From Begonia masoniana (taxonomy: Eukaryota > Streptophyta > Magnoliopsida > Cucurbitales > Begoniaceae): a stretch of DNA of 64,000 nucleotides. The notes beneath the pieces are model-generated. The model searched no databases, was not told the origin of the DNA, and worked only from the letters and a program-made list of their open reading frames with translations. Shown here in pieces: positions 1-11,707 of the stretch. Numbering within the stretch: the stretch's first letter is position 1; every line of letters starts with the position of its first letter. A program made the position numbers and the translations under genes. The DNA is taken from positions 28,187,205-28,251,204 of the forward strand of contig CM039502.1 of assembly GCA_022432975.1 (NCBI GenBank), in the 5' to 3' direction.

Positions 1-1660
1 ACCTTATCTCATGGCTTGGTGTGGGACGGTTCTCCGCAATTTCTATTCTGAATCATGGAAACTGGATTGAACCAAACCGTGTCCACCTTTGGTTATCATA
101 TTATACTTCCATTATGGGATAAAATTTATGGATTCATGTAAAAATCAGATCAAATTTCACCATCAAAACCTTGTCTGTATGAATAGGTTTTTTAGGACCA
201 CATTTTTCTCACTTTTGTAATTATTCTTCTTATGATTTCATATATGAAATTCTCATATATATATATACTTGTATTTGTAAACATTATTTTCGACGAATGA
301 TTCTCGAAATATCCTGTTCTGAAACATAATAAAAAAATTATTATTTTTTAATTAAATACAATTAAACTACTCAAAACATCTTTTGTTTTCTACTTTTTGG
401 ATATTCTTTGTGGAATTAAATTCATTTCACTATTTCTTACATTTTAATCTTTTTTTTTTTTGTCTTTTGTGAAATATTATTATTACATTTTATTTTCTAA
501 CAGGTTAAACGTGACACGATTCACACGTGGCAGGAAACTGGTGGCTTGTCGTATCAGAAATCAACCTTTAGCTTATTGACAAAATAATATATAGGTAGGC
601 CCCACAATCGGGAGGCAACTTCCAGAAATTCTGACGAGGCAAAGCAATAGCCGTTGGATGCGGTGATAATCACCTCAAACTGACGCCTCTGATTAATCTA
701 AGCATAATGAAACCAACGGCTAATATGAAATTTGAAGACTTCCAAATAATATTGATTTAATTAAAAAAGTTATTTTAATTTATCATTTTGTCATGATATC
801 GTGTGACAGTTCGTCATGTGAAGGTAAAAAGAGTCTAGTGTGATGGCTCATCTTACATGAGTAGGAATGCACAATTTTACATTGTTTGAGAGAGTGAAAA
901 ACACATGTTTTATAATTAGAGTTTTCCTTATTATCTAGTATAACGTATTTTGAGTTAATTACAAGAATAAATTTATACATATTTCGGCTCAAAACGGATA
1001 ATATTGTACTCAGAGTATCAGAAGACTCTACGTATTGTCTACAAAAAATAGTAGATGACTCACTTTTTTTCTATAGCTGTCTTTATTTATTTATTTTTTA
1101 TTTTTACATCGTTCAATTAACGAGCAATACTTGTAACAATACTTGTAACCCGTATACAAAGAACAAAACCTCGAAAAAAAATGAAATTGAAATTGAGAGG
1201 AAAATTAGTAATGTTGAGAAATATTTGTCAATGGCAACAAAATTACTCATCTTTAAACAATTGTTTATTAGATATTAGGCGTCTACTCTAAATAGGAAGT
1301 GTCTTACAATGCCTCTACTATCCACTTTGATAATCAGACCGGTGTTGTTGCATGGATCTGTGATTTTTTCTGTTCTTCGTGGTAATTTTCCTTTAAAGTT
1401 CATCCATTTTAAATTAATAAAAAAATTTAATAATCTTTTTAATATTTTTTGAGGTCAAATTGCTTCGTGGTTAACTCGAATTTTTGTAACTCTTCGGACA
1501 CGTGTGATTTTAAGTCAAAGTTATCTCTAATAGAGTTTTGGATACATTTAGATTTTCTACAAATAAGAATTTAAAGATTTATTTAATATATATATTTTAT
1601 TATATTTGCATATTAAATAATTTGAATATAAATTATAATAAAAATTTTATAAAAAGGGAT
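1..1660. other. AT-rich flank, no gene recognised
   Basis: I see no supportable coding region. Short open stretches at the very start could be the tail of something outside the window but match nothing I recognise. Around 485-730 the DNA is less AT-rich and contains a perfect CACGTG palindrome (524-529) in an ACGTGGC context, the core bound by plant bZIP/bHLH factors. This might be a promoter-like segment, but no adjacent coding region supports that. Confidence 0.4.
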
Positions 1661-1916
1661 TTTACCCCTTCTTCATCGTGTAGCCGAGAGAGAGGGAAGC
1701 TGAGAGAGAAGATGGAAGTGAAGTTTCTTATACTTCATTTCACATTGAATAACCACAAGTATATGCCATTCAGTTCACGAATTCTATCGAACTCGTCAAG
1801 GTTATTACACTTAGTAAATTCAGCCAAGGTTATTCGGCCAAGGTTTTTTAAATCGATTAAAATTCGACCAAGGTTATTGAGTCCTCAACACATTGAGGAC
1901 GTGTTGAAGTGGATTC
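1660..1916. repeat. Fragment related to the 6.4-10.9 kb inverted module family
   Basis: The stretch near 1668-1700 (CTTCTTCATCGTGTAGCCGA core) recurs almost exactly at about 6428-6460. The following DNA shares phrases with the inverted arms, such as fragments like ACCACAAGT, AAGGTTATTGAG and CCTCAACAC. It is broken at 1916 by solo LTR A, whose 5-bp duplication GATTC lies at 1912-1916. An open frame here is not recognisable as a protein. Confidence 0.5.
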
Positions 1917-4502
1917 TGTAGCACCCGGTTCCATTAAACTCAATTTAATTTGTCAAATTAAGATGTGCAAATATGGATTAGGTTAATGAATGGATATGCA
2001 AGGGCATTATGGTATATTAAAAACTTATTAGTGGATAACCTATTTAGAAAGAATCTATTGAGCTTAGCTGCCACTATTCATTCTTGCTCTCGGTTTTCAG
2101 CTCAAACCAGCAGACTTCCCAGGCGATTTCCTTCCCCGAGTCCGTTCGACGAGCTAGGTAAGTTTCTACCTCGATTTTTCTGACTTAGTAACTAAGGAAG
2201 ATTGTATGGGGGAAGTGTTAGATATCTATTTTGGGAACTCATCAGGAAAGTGAGTAGATACGGGTTTAGCATAGAATCAGTAATGCTTGGCGATCAGAAC
2301 TCCCAACTATTCCCTTAGGTTTTCTGAATGCCTTAGAATGAGGTTTAGTACAGGTTGACTTAATGTTCTGTTTATGTTCTAGGTGAGAAAGATCCCGAAG
2401 AAGCTCCTAACCGAGCACTCGCCAAGAATCCAGGTAAGTAGAGTTTGTTTGTGCCTTCGGGCCTACATCACAAAACAGTAGGGTTTATGTATGTTTTGTA
2501 TGTTTATTTTCCAGTTGTCATGCATCATGTTTTTGAAAGATTACGAAAATGAATTTACATGAAACACATGGTAAGTGTGAGCAGGATGATCAGAACAACT
2601 GTTAAGGGGGATTAATCCGCCCCTTAACTGAGAACAGAGGATTGAGGTTTTGGGAAAAGTGATCCACTTCCCAATCCTACAGGGGGATCAGACCAGTTAA
2701 CTGTTAAGGAAATTAATCCGCCCCTTAATTGAGATCAGAGGATGTATGCTTTGGGGAATGACTGATCCACTTTCCCATCGTACAGAGTGATCAACAGAGA
2801 ACGAATTTGAATACAACTGAGATGAGAAAGTAGAGATCGCATGTTTAGGGAAATTATTGTTTCATTGATCCATTTCATTCATCGCTCTACTTGCTTAGCA
2901 TTAGGCTAATAGATGAGTTTTGTGATGTAGGTGAAGAAGTTACTGAAGGTATGTTTACCGACCAACATGAGGAATAGGCTGGTTGGAGGAGCATTTTCAG
3001 GCATCGGTTTGGTCATCTGTTGAGGCGGTTTAATCCATGGCTGCAGGTGTTGAGTTGGGAGTAACTAGTTCAGTATAGATGTTTCCTTTTCTGAAAATTT
3101 TATGACAGTAGTGTTTTTTTCAAAACTTTGAATACATTCTAAGAGTCTTTGATATTAGTGTTCTGTTGGGTTTTGAAAACATTGTTTTTACTGAATTTGG
3201 GAAGGGCAGTGATTTGGTTTGTTTCTGGATGTTTAGTTTTGTCGTTCTGCCTATCGGAAGGTGCCTTCAGTAAAGTCGTTGGATGAGAGAGCAGAACATC
3301 CGGCCTGACGTCAGCGCAGGTGCGAGTCACAAATCTGTAGTTTTGTCTATCGGCAGATGGAAATCTATCGGCAGATGAAGTTATGTTGACTCCATCGGCA
3401 GATGAAGTTATGTTGACTTCATCGGCAGATGAAGTTATGTTGACTCCATCGGCAGATGAAGTTATGTTGACTTCATCGGCAGATGAAGTTATGTTGACTC
3501 CATCGGCAGATGAAGTTATGTTGACTCCATCGGCAGATGAAGTTATGTTGACTTCATCGGCAGATGAAGTTATGTTGACTCCATCGGCAGATGAAGTTAT
3601 GTTGACTCCATCGGCAGATGAAGTTATGTTGACTTCATCGGCAGATGAAGTTATGTTGACTCCATCGGCAGATGAAGTTATGTTGACTTCATCGGCAGAT
3701 GAAGTTATGTTGACTCCATCGGCAGATGAAGTTATGTTGACTCCATCGGCAGATGAAGTTATGTTGACTTCATCGGCAGATGAAGTTATGTTGACTCCAT
3801 CGGCAGATGAAGTTATGTTGACTCCATCGGCAGATGAAGTTATGTTGACTCCATCGGCAGATGAAGTTATGTTGACTCCATCGGCAGATGAAGTTATGTT
3901 GACTTCATCGGCAGATGAAGTTATGTTGACTTCATCGGCAGATGAAGTTATGTTGACTTCATCGGCAGATGAAGTTATGTTGACTCCATCGGCAGATGAA
4001 GTTATGTTGACTCCATCGGCAGATGAAGTTATGTTGACTCCATCGGCAGATGAAGTTATGTTGACTCCATCGGCAGATGAAGTTATGTTGACTTCATCGG
4101 CAGATGTAGTTGTGTTGGCTTGTCGGTAGATGGTGGTGCGTTGTTTGTACACGTCATCGGCAGAAACCTCCTAAATCCTATTTCTGCTTCTTCCGTTGAC
4201 TTTGTCGTCGGCAGATGTGTTCGACTTTGGCAACTTCACGGGCATTCCGCGTTTTTTTAAGCTTTATGTCTTTTAGTCAATTACTCTTAACACTTCCAAC
4301 AGTCATTTTAAAATGTTTTCACAGGTCACTTAGCTTCATTGATGTCCAATTGATTTTCCGCTGCAAGTTTTAAAATATATTTAGTTTTAGAAAAAGTCAA
4401 ATTTTGGCTGTCGAGTGAAATTTTAAATTTAGCATCAAGACGTCATGGTTCGGTTCAGCGTTATGAGTAGCAAACCAGGTTCAGATAACTCGGGGCGTTA
4501 CA
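1917..4502 (+). mobile_element. Solo LTR A (Ty3/gypsy-type, 2586 bp)
   Basis: Starts TGTAGCACCCGG, ends GGGGCGTTACA, and is flanked by an identical 5-bp target-site duplication GATTC (1912-1916 and 4503-4507). No internal retrotransposon region is present, so this is a solo LTR, as left by LTR-LTR recombination. It has a gene-like order: a TATATTAA box at 2013-2020, donor CTAG/GTAAGT at 2157/2158, acceptor TTCTAG at 2382, a 51-nt mini-exon 2383-2433, donor CCAG/GTAAGT, and acceptor GATGTAG at 2930. A 27-bp minisatellite follows (about 3365-4108). TGACGTCA occurs at 3306-3313. Relatives here are LTRs B, C and D. The intron reading is inference from conserved sites. Confidence 0.9.
3365..4108 (+). 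repeat. 27-bp minisatellite inside LTR A
   Basis: About 27 head-to-tail copies of a 27-bp unit (TCGGCAGATGAAGTTATG followed by TTGACTYCA). The units are essentially identical except for one C/T position near the unit end. Each unit carries TTGACT, the core of the W-box recognised by plant WRKY factors. Because 27 is divisible by three and the unit lacks stops, both strands give long open frames (3139-4152 and 3383-4129). These are by-products of the repeat, not genes. Confidence 0.95.
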
Positions 4503-4507
4503 GATTC

Positions 4508-4950
4508 ATACTTGGCTTGTTACGACAATATTGACCAATGGGGTGTGATTCACTACAGGTAGCCGGAGCGATGGATGTGACGTTGAATTATGAGTTTTTA
4601 ATTAATGCTTTGTTTCATGTTAGTATTTTGCTTATATATGACAAAACTATGTAGAAAGGACTTTTGTGAATTGGTTTGAAAACGTTGGATGTTTTGGTAT
4701 GGAATGAAATGCTTGTACATCAAACAAAAGGTTTGTTGTGTTATGTAAATTAAAAGTTTTCCACTGCATTAAAAGTGTTCAAAGATTTGATAAGAGGAAA
4801 TTCAGAATGCTTTTAAAGGTTTTTCCAAAGTAAACAAAGTAAAGGAGTTTTATTTGAAAAAGACAAAAAAAAAAAAGTTTATTACTTGTTTTAGTAATAC
4901 AACATTATTACTTGTTGTATTACTAATTACACACAAAAAATCATATTTTA
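4508..4950. other. Unassigned DNA between LTR A and the 29/30-bp repeat
   Basis: No gene is seen. The segment around 4620-4790 loosely resembles the terminal parts of the long LTRs here (TTTTCC-CTGCA-rich stretch), so it may be an older LTR remnant. I cannot set its ends. Confidence 0.35.
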
Positions 4951-4952
4951 TT

Positions 4953-5826
4953 CGGGGGCCGAATTGTAAAACCTTAATAGTTTGGGGGCTGAATTGACAA
5001 AAAAATTGTTCGGGGGCCGAATTGGAAAACTTTAATAGTCCGGGGGCCGAATTGACGAAAAAAATTGTTCGTGGACTGAATTAGAAAACCTTCATAGTTT
5101 TGGGGCCGAATTGACCAAAATCATAGTTCGGGGGTCGAATTGAAAAACTCACATAGTTCGGGGGCTGAGTTGACGGAAAAAATTGTTCAGGGGCCAAATT
5201 GGAAAACCTTCATAGTTCGGGGGCCAAAGTGACGAAAAAAATTGTTCAGGGGCCGAATTGAAAAACCTTCATAGTTCGGGGGCCGAATTGACGAAAAAAA
5301 TAGTTCGAGGGCAGAGTTCATGAAAAAAATAGTTCGGGGGCCGAATTGGCAAAAAAAATTATTTGGGGGCTGAATTAGAAAATCTCAATAGTTCGGGGGC
5401 CGAATTGAGGAAAAAAAATGTTCGGGGGTCGAATTGTAAAACTTTCATAGTTCGGGGGTCGAATTGTAGAAAAAAATTATTTGAGAATCGAATTGAAAAA
5501 CCTTCATACTTCGGGGGCTTAATTGACAAAAAAAATTGTTCAGGGGCCGAATTGTAAAACCTTAATAGTTCGGGGGCTGAATTGACGAAAAAAATAGTTC
5601 GGGGACCAAATTGACGAAAAAAATTGTTTGTAGACTGAATTGGAAAACCTTCATAGTTTGGGGGCCGAATTGACCAAAATCATAGTTCGGAGGCTGAATT
5701 GAAAAACCCACGTAGTTCGGGGGCTGAGTTGATGGAAAAAATTGTTCGGGGACTGAATTGGAAAACCTTCATAGTTTGGGGGCCGAATTGACGAAAAAAA
5801 TTGTTCGGAGGCCGAATTGAAAAACC
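4953..5826. repeat. Alternating 29/30-bp tandem repeat
   Basis: About 29 degenerate units built on the core TTCGGGGGCCGAATTG. Two unit types often alternate: a ~29-bp form continuing ACGAAAAAAATTG and a ~30-bp form continuing GAAAACCTTCATAG, giving a ~59-bp higher-order period. The same core occurs once in each arm of the large inverted repeat (near 7300-7312 and 10215-10232), next to the same ACACACAAAAAATCATATTTT flank found just upstream at 4930-4950. The array therefore probably expanded from that module. Confidence 0.85.
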
Positions 5827-6639
5827 TGTTTGCTAACAAACTCTTACTTAAACTGTGCTCTTTGTTAACAAAACAACATTTTTCGTCCATATCTCCGTTA
5901 AAATTTGGAATAAGGGTATTGTCCATCAAGAAAATGGAACAAAGATGAAGGTGGAATAGAGTGTGTGAAACCGTGAAGAAATGTGAAGATGGAGATGAAG
6001 AAAACGCAAGAAAATAAAAGTGAGTGTGTGAAGAGTGATGGCCGAAAATAAAAGGTGAAAATGTGTGTGAAAATGTGAAGGTGATGACAATACCCTTGGC
6101 GGAGTCAGAAGCTATCTTATGTGTGCTCTCGGGTGCACGTTTTCCCAGAGAAAAATGACCACCGTAGGCCTTGGTTTTCTTCCTCGAAACCTTCAACTCT
6201 CAAGAGAGAAAATGTGAGGGAATGAATAAGAGTTCACCTAGCAACCCAAAGTTAGGGGAACAATGGAGGGCCTCTCAACTCGATAGAAATCGAGAAACAC
6301 CCAAAAAGGGCTTCTAACACTTAGGTTAGGAAAAAGATAATTCTCATAAAAATGGCAAAAGTTCTTTTCCACACACCAATGCAATGCTTAAATAACTTAG
6401 GTTCTATCTATTTCACCATTCCCTTAATTTATACTTCTTCATCGTGTAGCCGAGTGAGAGGGAAGCAATGGTCTCGTCCATGATGTATTACTATGTTCTC
6501 ATTTAAGAAACTTCACTTAAATCGATTTGTTCTAAAAGAGCTGAACGTATCAAGCGAATAAGGTTGAATGTTACATGACTTGTAGTTAGAACCTAAGTTT
6601 TCCATTTCACATTCAAGGTTTTAATTTGAAGTGATGAGA
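5827..6639. other. Purine-rich unassigned segment leading into the inverted arm
   Basis: A run rich in GAAGA, GTGTG and AAAATG (about 5930-6090) is followed by short phrases shared with the inverted modules. The open frame on the minus strand (5651-6196) is low-complexity, overlaps the repeat and resembles nothing known. I see no supportable gene. Confidence 0.4.
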
Positions 6640-7463
6640 ACGACGTGCATTGAGGACTCAATAAGCTTCATGGACGCGTAATTAAGACTTAATAATGTGT
6701 TTGATAAAGTATAAGAAACTTCACTTCAATCGTAATGTGATTAGAACCTTGAATGTGAAATGGATAAACTAGGTTCTAACCACAAGTCTTATACTTCATT
6801 GAAGGTTATTGGGTCCTCAATACACGTCGTTCTCATCACTTCAAGTTAAAACATTGAAGGTGAAATGGATAACTTAGGTTCTTACCACAAGTCATGTAAC
6901 AGTCAACCACATTTTCAGTTCTTTTAGAACAAATCGATTGAAGTGAAGTTTCTTAAACTTTATCAAACACATTACTAAGTCTTAATTACGCGTCCATGAA
7001 GGTTATTGGGTTCTCAATACTCGTCGTTCTCATCATCTTCAAGTTAAAACCTTGAATGTCGTTCTCATCACAAGACTCTAACCATACTAGGATCATTGAA
7101 CAAATCGATTGAACCTAAGTTTCTTATACTTAGTTCATCATAACTTGTGGTTAAGAACGACGTGTATTGAGGACGATGCGTAAACGTATTACCTCTAACC
7201 ACAAGTTTTAACTTGAAGTCATAGATACATTCCACCATTTCAGTTCTAATCACAAATCATGTAAAACTCAACCTCATTACACGTGCCCAAATAATAATTT
7301 GTCAATTCAGCCCCCGAAGAAAATATGATTTTTTGTGTGTTGTGCAAATATGTTATGCTATATATAGATGTAGATAGATAGAAGATCCTAGGATCATGAG
7401 CTAAAAGAATAATCTTATGTAGCTTGTTTAAGTTAAACAAGTAAAACTCGTGATTTAGGATCA
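6640..7463 (+). repeat. Left arm of large inverted repeat
   Basis: Its reverse complement matches 10074-10877 along nearly the whole length with scattered substitutions and a few small indels. Landmarks in both arms are a rare GGATCCTAGGATCATGAGC-like palindrome, TATATATAG, TTTGGGCACGTG, and repeated phrases such as ACGACGTGTATTGAGG and TAACTTGTGGTTA. Within each arm the same sub-modules occur again in inverse order, giving nested palindromes. I see no transposase. The closest known concept is a foldback-type DNA element; the ends and target-site duplication are not resolved. Confidence 0.85.
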
Positions 7464-7495
7464 TTTATAATTTTATTATTGCATTATAATTTTAT

Positions 7496-10014
7496 TGTAA
7501 TACCCGGCTGTACGGAATATTAATATTTTAATGTAAATGGCATTTTTGTAATTATGTCAAATCAACTTCATTTTACGAAAAGAAAGAGTTATTACGATCT
7601 AAATGATTAATAAGGATTTTAAGAAAATTTCGGGAATTTTAGGAGCTTAACGCTAATTTTACGAGAATTACGTTTATCGTAATATAAAGGATACTTTGGT
7701 AAAAATAGTAAACGAGGTCCGTTTTATATACGGACGGTTTTAATAGAACCCTAGTAATAAGTTGGATTTATTGGCGAAATAAGGAGATTTAGAGAAACCG
7801 AATCGATAGACAATTGATGAACGAAGGATGAAACAAATAGATAATCGAAGGAAGGGCAAAATGGTAAATTGCCAAGACAAATTATAATTAAAAACCAAAA
7901 TCTTCTCTTCTCCTTCACCATTTCCACGGTTTCTCTTTGGAGAAATTTCCAGGCGACATTTCTCCTCACGGCGACTTCCATTTTCGACGATGGTTCCTCC
8001 GACGACGACTTCCATTCTTCACGATTTCTTCCCCAAACACGACCCTAGGTACGATTCTAAGGTTTTAAGAAAGTTTATTTCAATTTTTACGGAGTTTAAA
8101 CGATTAGGGTTCGTTTAGAGTTTGATGAAAAACGCGATTTAGGGTTACAAATCAGTAGGGTTATCGTAGTTATGAATATAATGGACGTATTGAACATTAT
8201 TGGACGAAGTTAAGTCGAATTGTGAGAAATGTTAAAGTTTGAGAATTTTATGGGTTTTTGGAAAAACTCGTTAATGGAAATTTTGAGGTATCGAGCGTGG
8301 AATGCTCGATAAAATGCTTCAATGAATCAAATTAGGGCATTAAGGAATTTCCTTAGTTAAGGTTTCGTTAAATTTGGACGTTTAATAGTTTAAACTCGTT
8401 TTAACGACAAAATTGTGAATTTGCCTTAGGTAAACAACGCTCGTAGACAGAGCTCAAAGTTCAACGCGCACGAGGTAAGTTCTCGTGACTTACTCTGGCC
8501 GATAGGCCTACACCGTACGTCGAAGTCGTCTCGAGGAGTTTTGGTAACATGTTTGTTTAAATTGCGTTGGTTGGGTAGTTTAGGTTCGGTTGTTCTATAG
8601 GTTATTTGCTATAGTATTTTGATGGTATGCTCCTTATGTATGTTTATGTTTATATTGAACTGTTCTTGCATCATGGTTTTAAAAATGTCATGAAAATGAA
8701 TTTATGCACGGATTTCATGAAAAGAACATGCATGTAAAAGCAAGTAAAGTATCACAGTAAACAACCATGACATGGGATTATCGGGGATGAGGTTCAGACC
8801 TGGCGTTCCGTGGTGAGCGGGTTTTCCTCCCTTCAGATGGTGTGGACTGTCTAACAGCTGGACGTGCCCTATCCATCTGTCGAGCGTTTCCGATAACCAT
8901 AGACTGACACATACTGATATATGAAATGACATGGACGGTTTTCATAGCATTGAGCATACATGATCATGCATTAGCATTTACGTAGAATTTGCTGAGATTT
9001 TTATCTCATAGGTGTCTTTATGGTGTAGGTGACATAGATCCAAGTGAGGAGGATTTCCCTCTACCAGATGACCGTACAGATTGAAGGAGAATGCCCGTGG
9101 TAGCGTGCTGGGAAGTTGACGCGTATTTTGACCCGTGGGGAAAAGATGTAAAGGTATTTTGGGATACGATAGTTAGATCGTAAGAAAATTTGTGTAGTTG
9201 AACATATTAGGATGTTTGGATCTAATTAGTTGATAGGGTTACGTTTTGATGTTTTAAACGTTTTGGAAACTATTTTAAAATAGGAGGAAATGTTTAGTTT
9301 TTTAAACCGAACCACGCAGTTCGTTTTTATGAAATCGGGTTATGTTTTAAATGTGTTTTGAGTCGTTTATCGGGTGATTGGTGAAGTGTGAAATGAGTGA
9401 GGTTTGAGCGATCGTATATTACGTGTTTATGGAGTAGATTACGTTGAAGTTTTAGTGTATGTTATGTGTATAAGTATGTAGGGAAAAAGAAAGAGAGAAA
9501 GGAAAGAAAGAAGGAGCGGGCAAAGAAGAAACAAAAAAAGAAAAAAAAAAGTGGGGAGGCAGTGAACTTGGCGATCAATCGCCAAGAGAGGCGATCGAGA
9601 ACCAAGGGGATCGCCACTCCCTAGAAAGTGGCGACCGATCGCCCGTTTGGGGTGATCGATCGCTAGGTGAACGATTGCGGGGCGATCGTTCACCACAATG
9701 AGGGGCGATCTAATCGCCCCTCCTATTTTTACTTATGGCGATCGATCGCCTCTTGATTTTCAGGGACGAATGTCCCTTTTGTCCCTCCCTTCATTGGCCG
9801 ATGCTTTTCTTTGTTTTTAATTGTTTTTAATTTATTGTTTTAAGTTTTAATCAAATGTTTTAAGTTTCTTTAATTGGTTTTAAAATAGTTACGAATGATT
9901 TTTAACAAATTGGTCTACTATTTAAATTCCACTCAATTGATACGAAGTTTATAAGGATAGAAATAAAATGAAAAATTTATTAGGAAAATTAGGTTATGGG
10001 TAAGGGTCGCTACA
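7496..10014 (+). mobile_element. Solo LTR F (Tekay-type gypsy relative, 2519 bp) in the loop of the inverted repeat
   Basis: Starts TGTAATACCCGGCTGTACGG, closely matching the outer end of the gypsy LTRs at 41709 and 48985 (reverse complement), and ends GGGTCGCTACA. TTTTA occurs at 7490-7494 and 10015-10019 as a target-site duplication, with one extra T on the left. Leader order: TATATA near 7725-7730, donor CCTAG/GTACGA at 8048/8049, acceptor CCTTAG at 8429, 45-nt mini-exon 8430-8474, donor CGAG/GTAAGT, acceptor GGTGTAG at 9028. A GCGATCGATCGCC-rich segment lies at 9565-9755. It sits between the two inverted arms, so it landed in the loop. Confidence 0.88.
9565..9755. repeat. GCGATCGC-rich imperfect repeat in LTR F
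   Basis: A run of irregularly spaced GCGATC/GATCGC palindromic cores, for example GGCGATCGATCGCC and GGGGCGATC, a GC-rich island in AT-rich DNA. The gypsy LTRs at 39.5 and 46.7 kb contain similar GCGATCGCGCGCTGC cores in the corresponding part of the LTR. Confidence 0.8.
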
Positions 10015-10073
10015 TTTTACATTACTCATCTATAGAATTAGTTTATTATTATAATCTACCCAAAAACCCTATC

Positions 10074-10877
10074 CTCAATCACGAGTTTTACTTGTTTAAC
10101 TTAAACAAGCTAAATGAGATTATTCTTTTAGCTCATGATCCTAGGATCTTCTATCTATCTACATCTATATATAGCATAACATATTTGCACAACACACAAA
10201 AAATCATATTTTCTTCGGGGGCTGAATTGACGAATTATTATTTGGGCACGTGTATTGAGGTTGAGTTTCACATGACTTGTGGTTAGAACTTAAATGGTTG
10301 AATGTATCTATGACTTCAAGTTAAAACTTGTGGTCAGAGGTAATACGTTTACGTGTCGTCCTCAATACACGTCGTTCTTAACCACAAGTTATGATGATTT
10401 GTTCAATGATCGTAGTGTGGTTAGAGTCTTGTGATGAGAACGACATTCAAGGTTTTAACTTGAAGGTAATGAGAATGACGAGTATTGATGACCCAATAAC
10501 CTTCATAGACGCGTAATTAAGACTTAGTAATATGTTTGATAAAGTATAAGAAACTTCACTTCAATCGATTTGTTCTAAAAGAACTAAACGTATCAAGCAA
10601 ATATAGTTGATTGTTACATGACTTGTGGTTAGAACCTAAGTTATCCATTTCACTTTCAATGTTTTAACTTGAAATGATAAGAACGACGCGTATTGAGGAC
10701 CCAATAACTTTCAATGAAGTATAAGACTTGTGGTTAGAACCTAGGTTATCCATTTCACATTCAAGGTTCTAACCACATTACGATTGAAGTGAAATTTCTT
10801 ATACTTTATCAAACACAATACTAAGTCTTAATTACGCATCCATGAAGTTTATTGAGTCCTCAATACACGTCGTTCTC
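10074..10877 (-). repeat. Right arm of large inverted repeat
   Basis: Inverted partner of 6640-7463. It lacks a short piece of about 30 bp present in the left arm near 7110-7140. Internally it is itself palindromic: sequence at about 10500-10680 recurs inverted at about 10690-10877 (for example GCGTAATTAAGACTTAGTAA versus its complement near 10830). After 10877 the arm switches to a repeat of its own inner end (CCTCAATCACGAGTTTTACT). Confidence 0.85.
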
Positions 10878-10899
10878 CTCAATCACGAGTTTTACTTGT

Positions 10900-11640
10900 T
10901 TTTAAGTTTATATGGGCATGTCATGGATATTAGTGGTTTTTATAAATACATTTTTTCATTACTTATTTTGAAAGTTAATAATCATTATGATACATTGCGA
11001 ATAATTGTTATAGCAACCTTATTATTTTCATATTTAATGCAATATATTAAAATTACTTAGTTGAAATTATCACGACTTTTAAATTTCTTAATTACAATTG
11101 TGATAAATTACTAACAACCCAAAAATTTGAGCTTGTGAATTGAGGAATAATTAAATTACTTATATTTTTCTTAACATTTCTATTAACATATGGACCAATT
11201 TTTTTTATCTATCCTTACATGTAGATATTTTTTATAGGAATTTTTTTTTTTTACTTTTTGGAGATTCGAACTTGAGACTTTTTGCTCCGACACCATGTAA
11301 ATTACCAACAGCCAAAAGACTTAACCTTATAGTTGAAAAATAATTTAATTATTTATATTTTTCTTAACAATAACGAATCTCTCAACAATTTCGACTATTA
11401 TTTAATAATCAACATTGTCTACTTTCAACGTGTTTGTATTTTCGGGGGAGATCGAGCTTATATTCACGTCATTGATTGATCAGATAGAAGGTTTTTACGA
11501 CCTAAATTATTTAGGTGATGAAGAATTAAAAAAAAAAAAAAAAAAAATAGAAGCCATAGATTTCATAAACAAACAAGGATGACGAATCAGACGAAGGAAA
11601 ACGAATCAATCAAAGTGATGAATACGAGACACTTGTCTTC
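10900..11640. other. AT-rich spacer upstream of the S40-like gene
   Basis: Low-complexity AT-rich DNA with an A-run at about 11527-11548. No gene, RNA or repeat is recognised. The last 150-200 bases are the probable proximal promoter of the downstream gene. Confidence 0.4.
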
Positions 11641-11648
11641 TTCACTGC

Positions 11649-11656
11649 TATAAATA
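11649..11656 (+). promoter_or_regulatory. TATA box of S40-like gene
   Basis: TATAAATA lies 52 bases before the ATG at 11708, a consensus plant TATA box. Initiation about 30 bases downstream would leave a short leader of about 20-30 nt. Confidence 0.65.
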
Positions 11657-11707
11657 TCAAACCCCTTCGCCATCTCCTTCCAAGCTTTTGCCTCCATTTT
11701 TCTTCCT

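Noticed and set aside
3139..4152. Repetitive proteins on both strands in the 27-bp array
   Set aside because: Same cause: the unit is divisible by three, no family resemblance, and it is inside LTR A.
5651..6196. 181-aa minus-strand ORF
   Set aside because: Low-complexity Ser/Phe/His composition and overlap with the 29/30-bp repeat; no recognisable domain.
7740..8015. 91-aa and 76-aa minus-strand ORFs
   Set aside because: Antisense to the leader and first exon-like part of LTR F; no domain and two overlapping frames.
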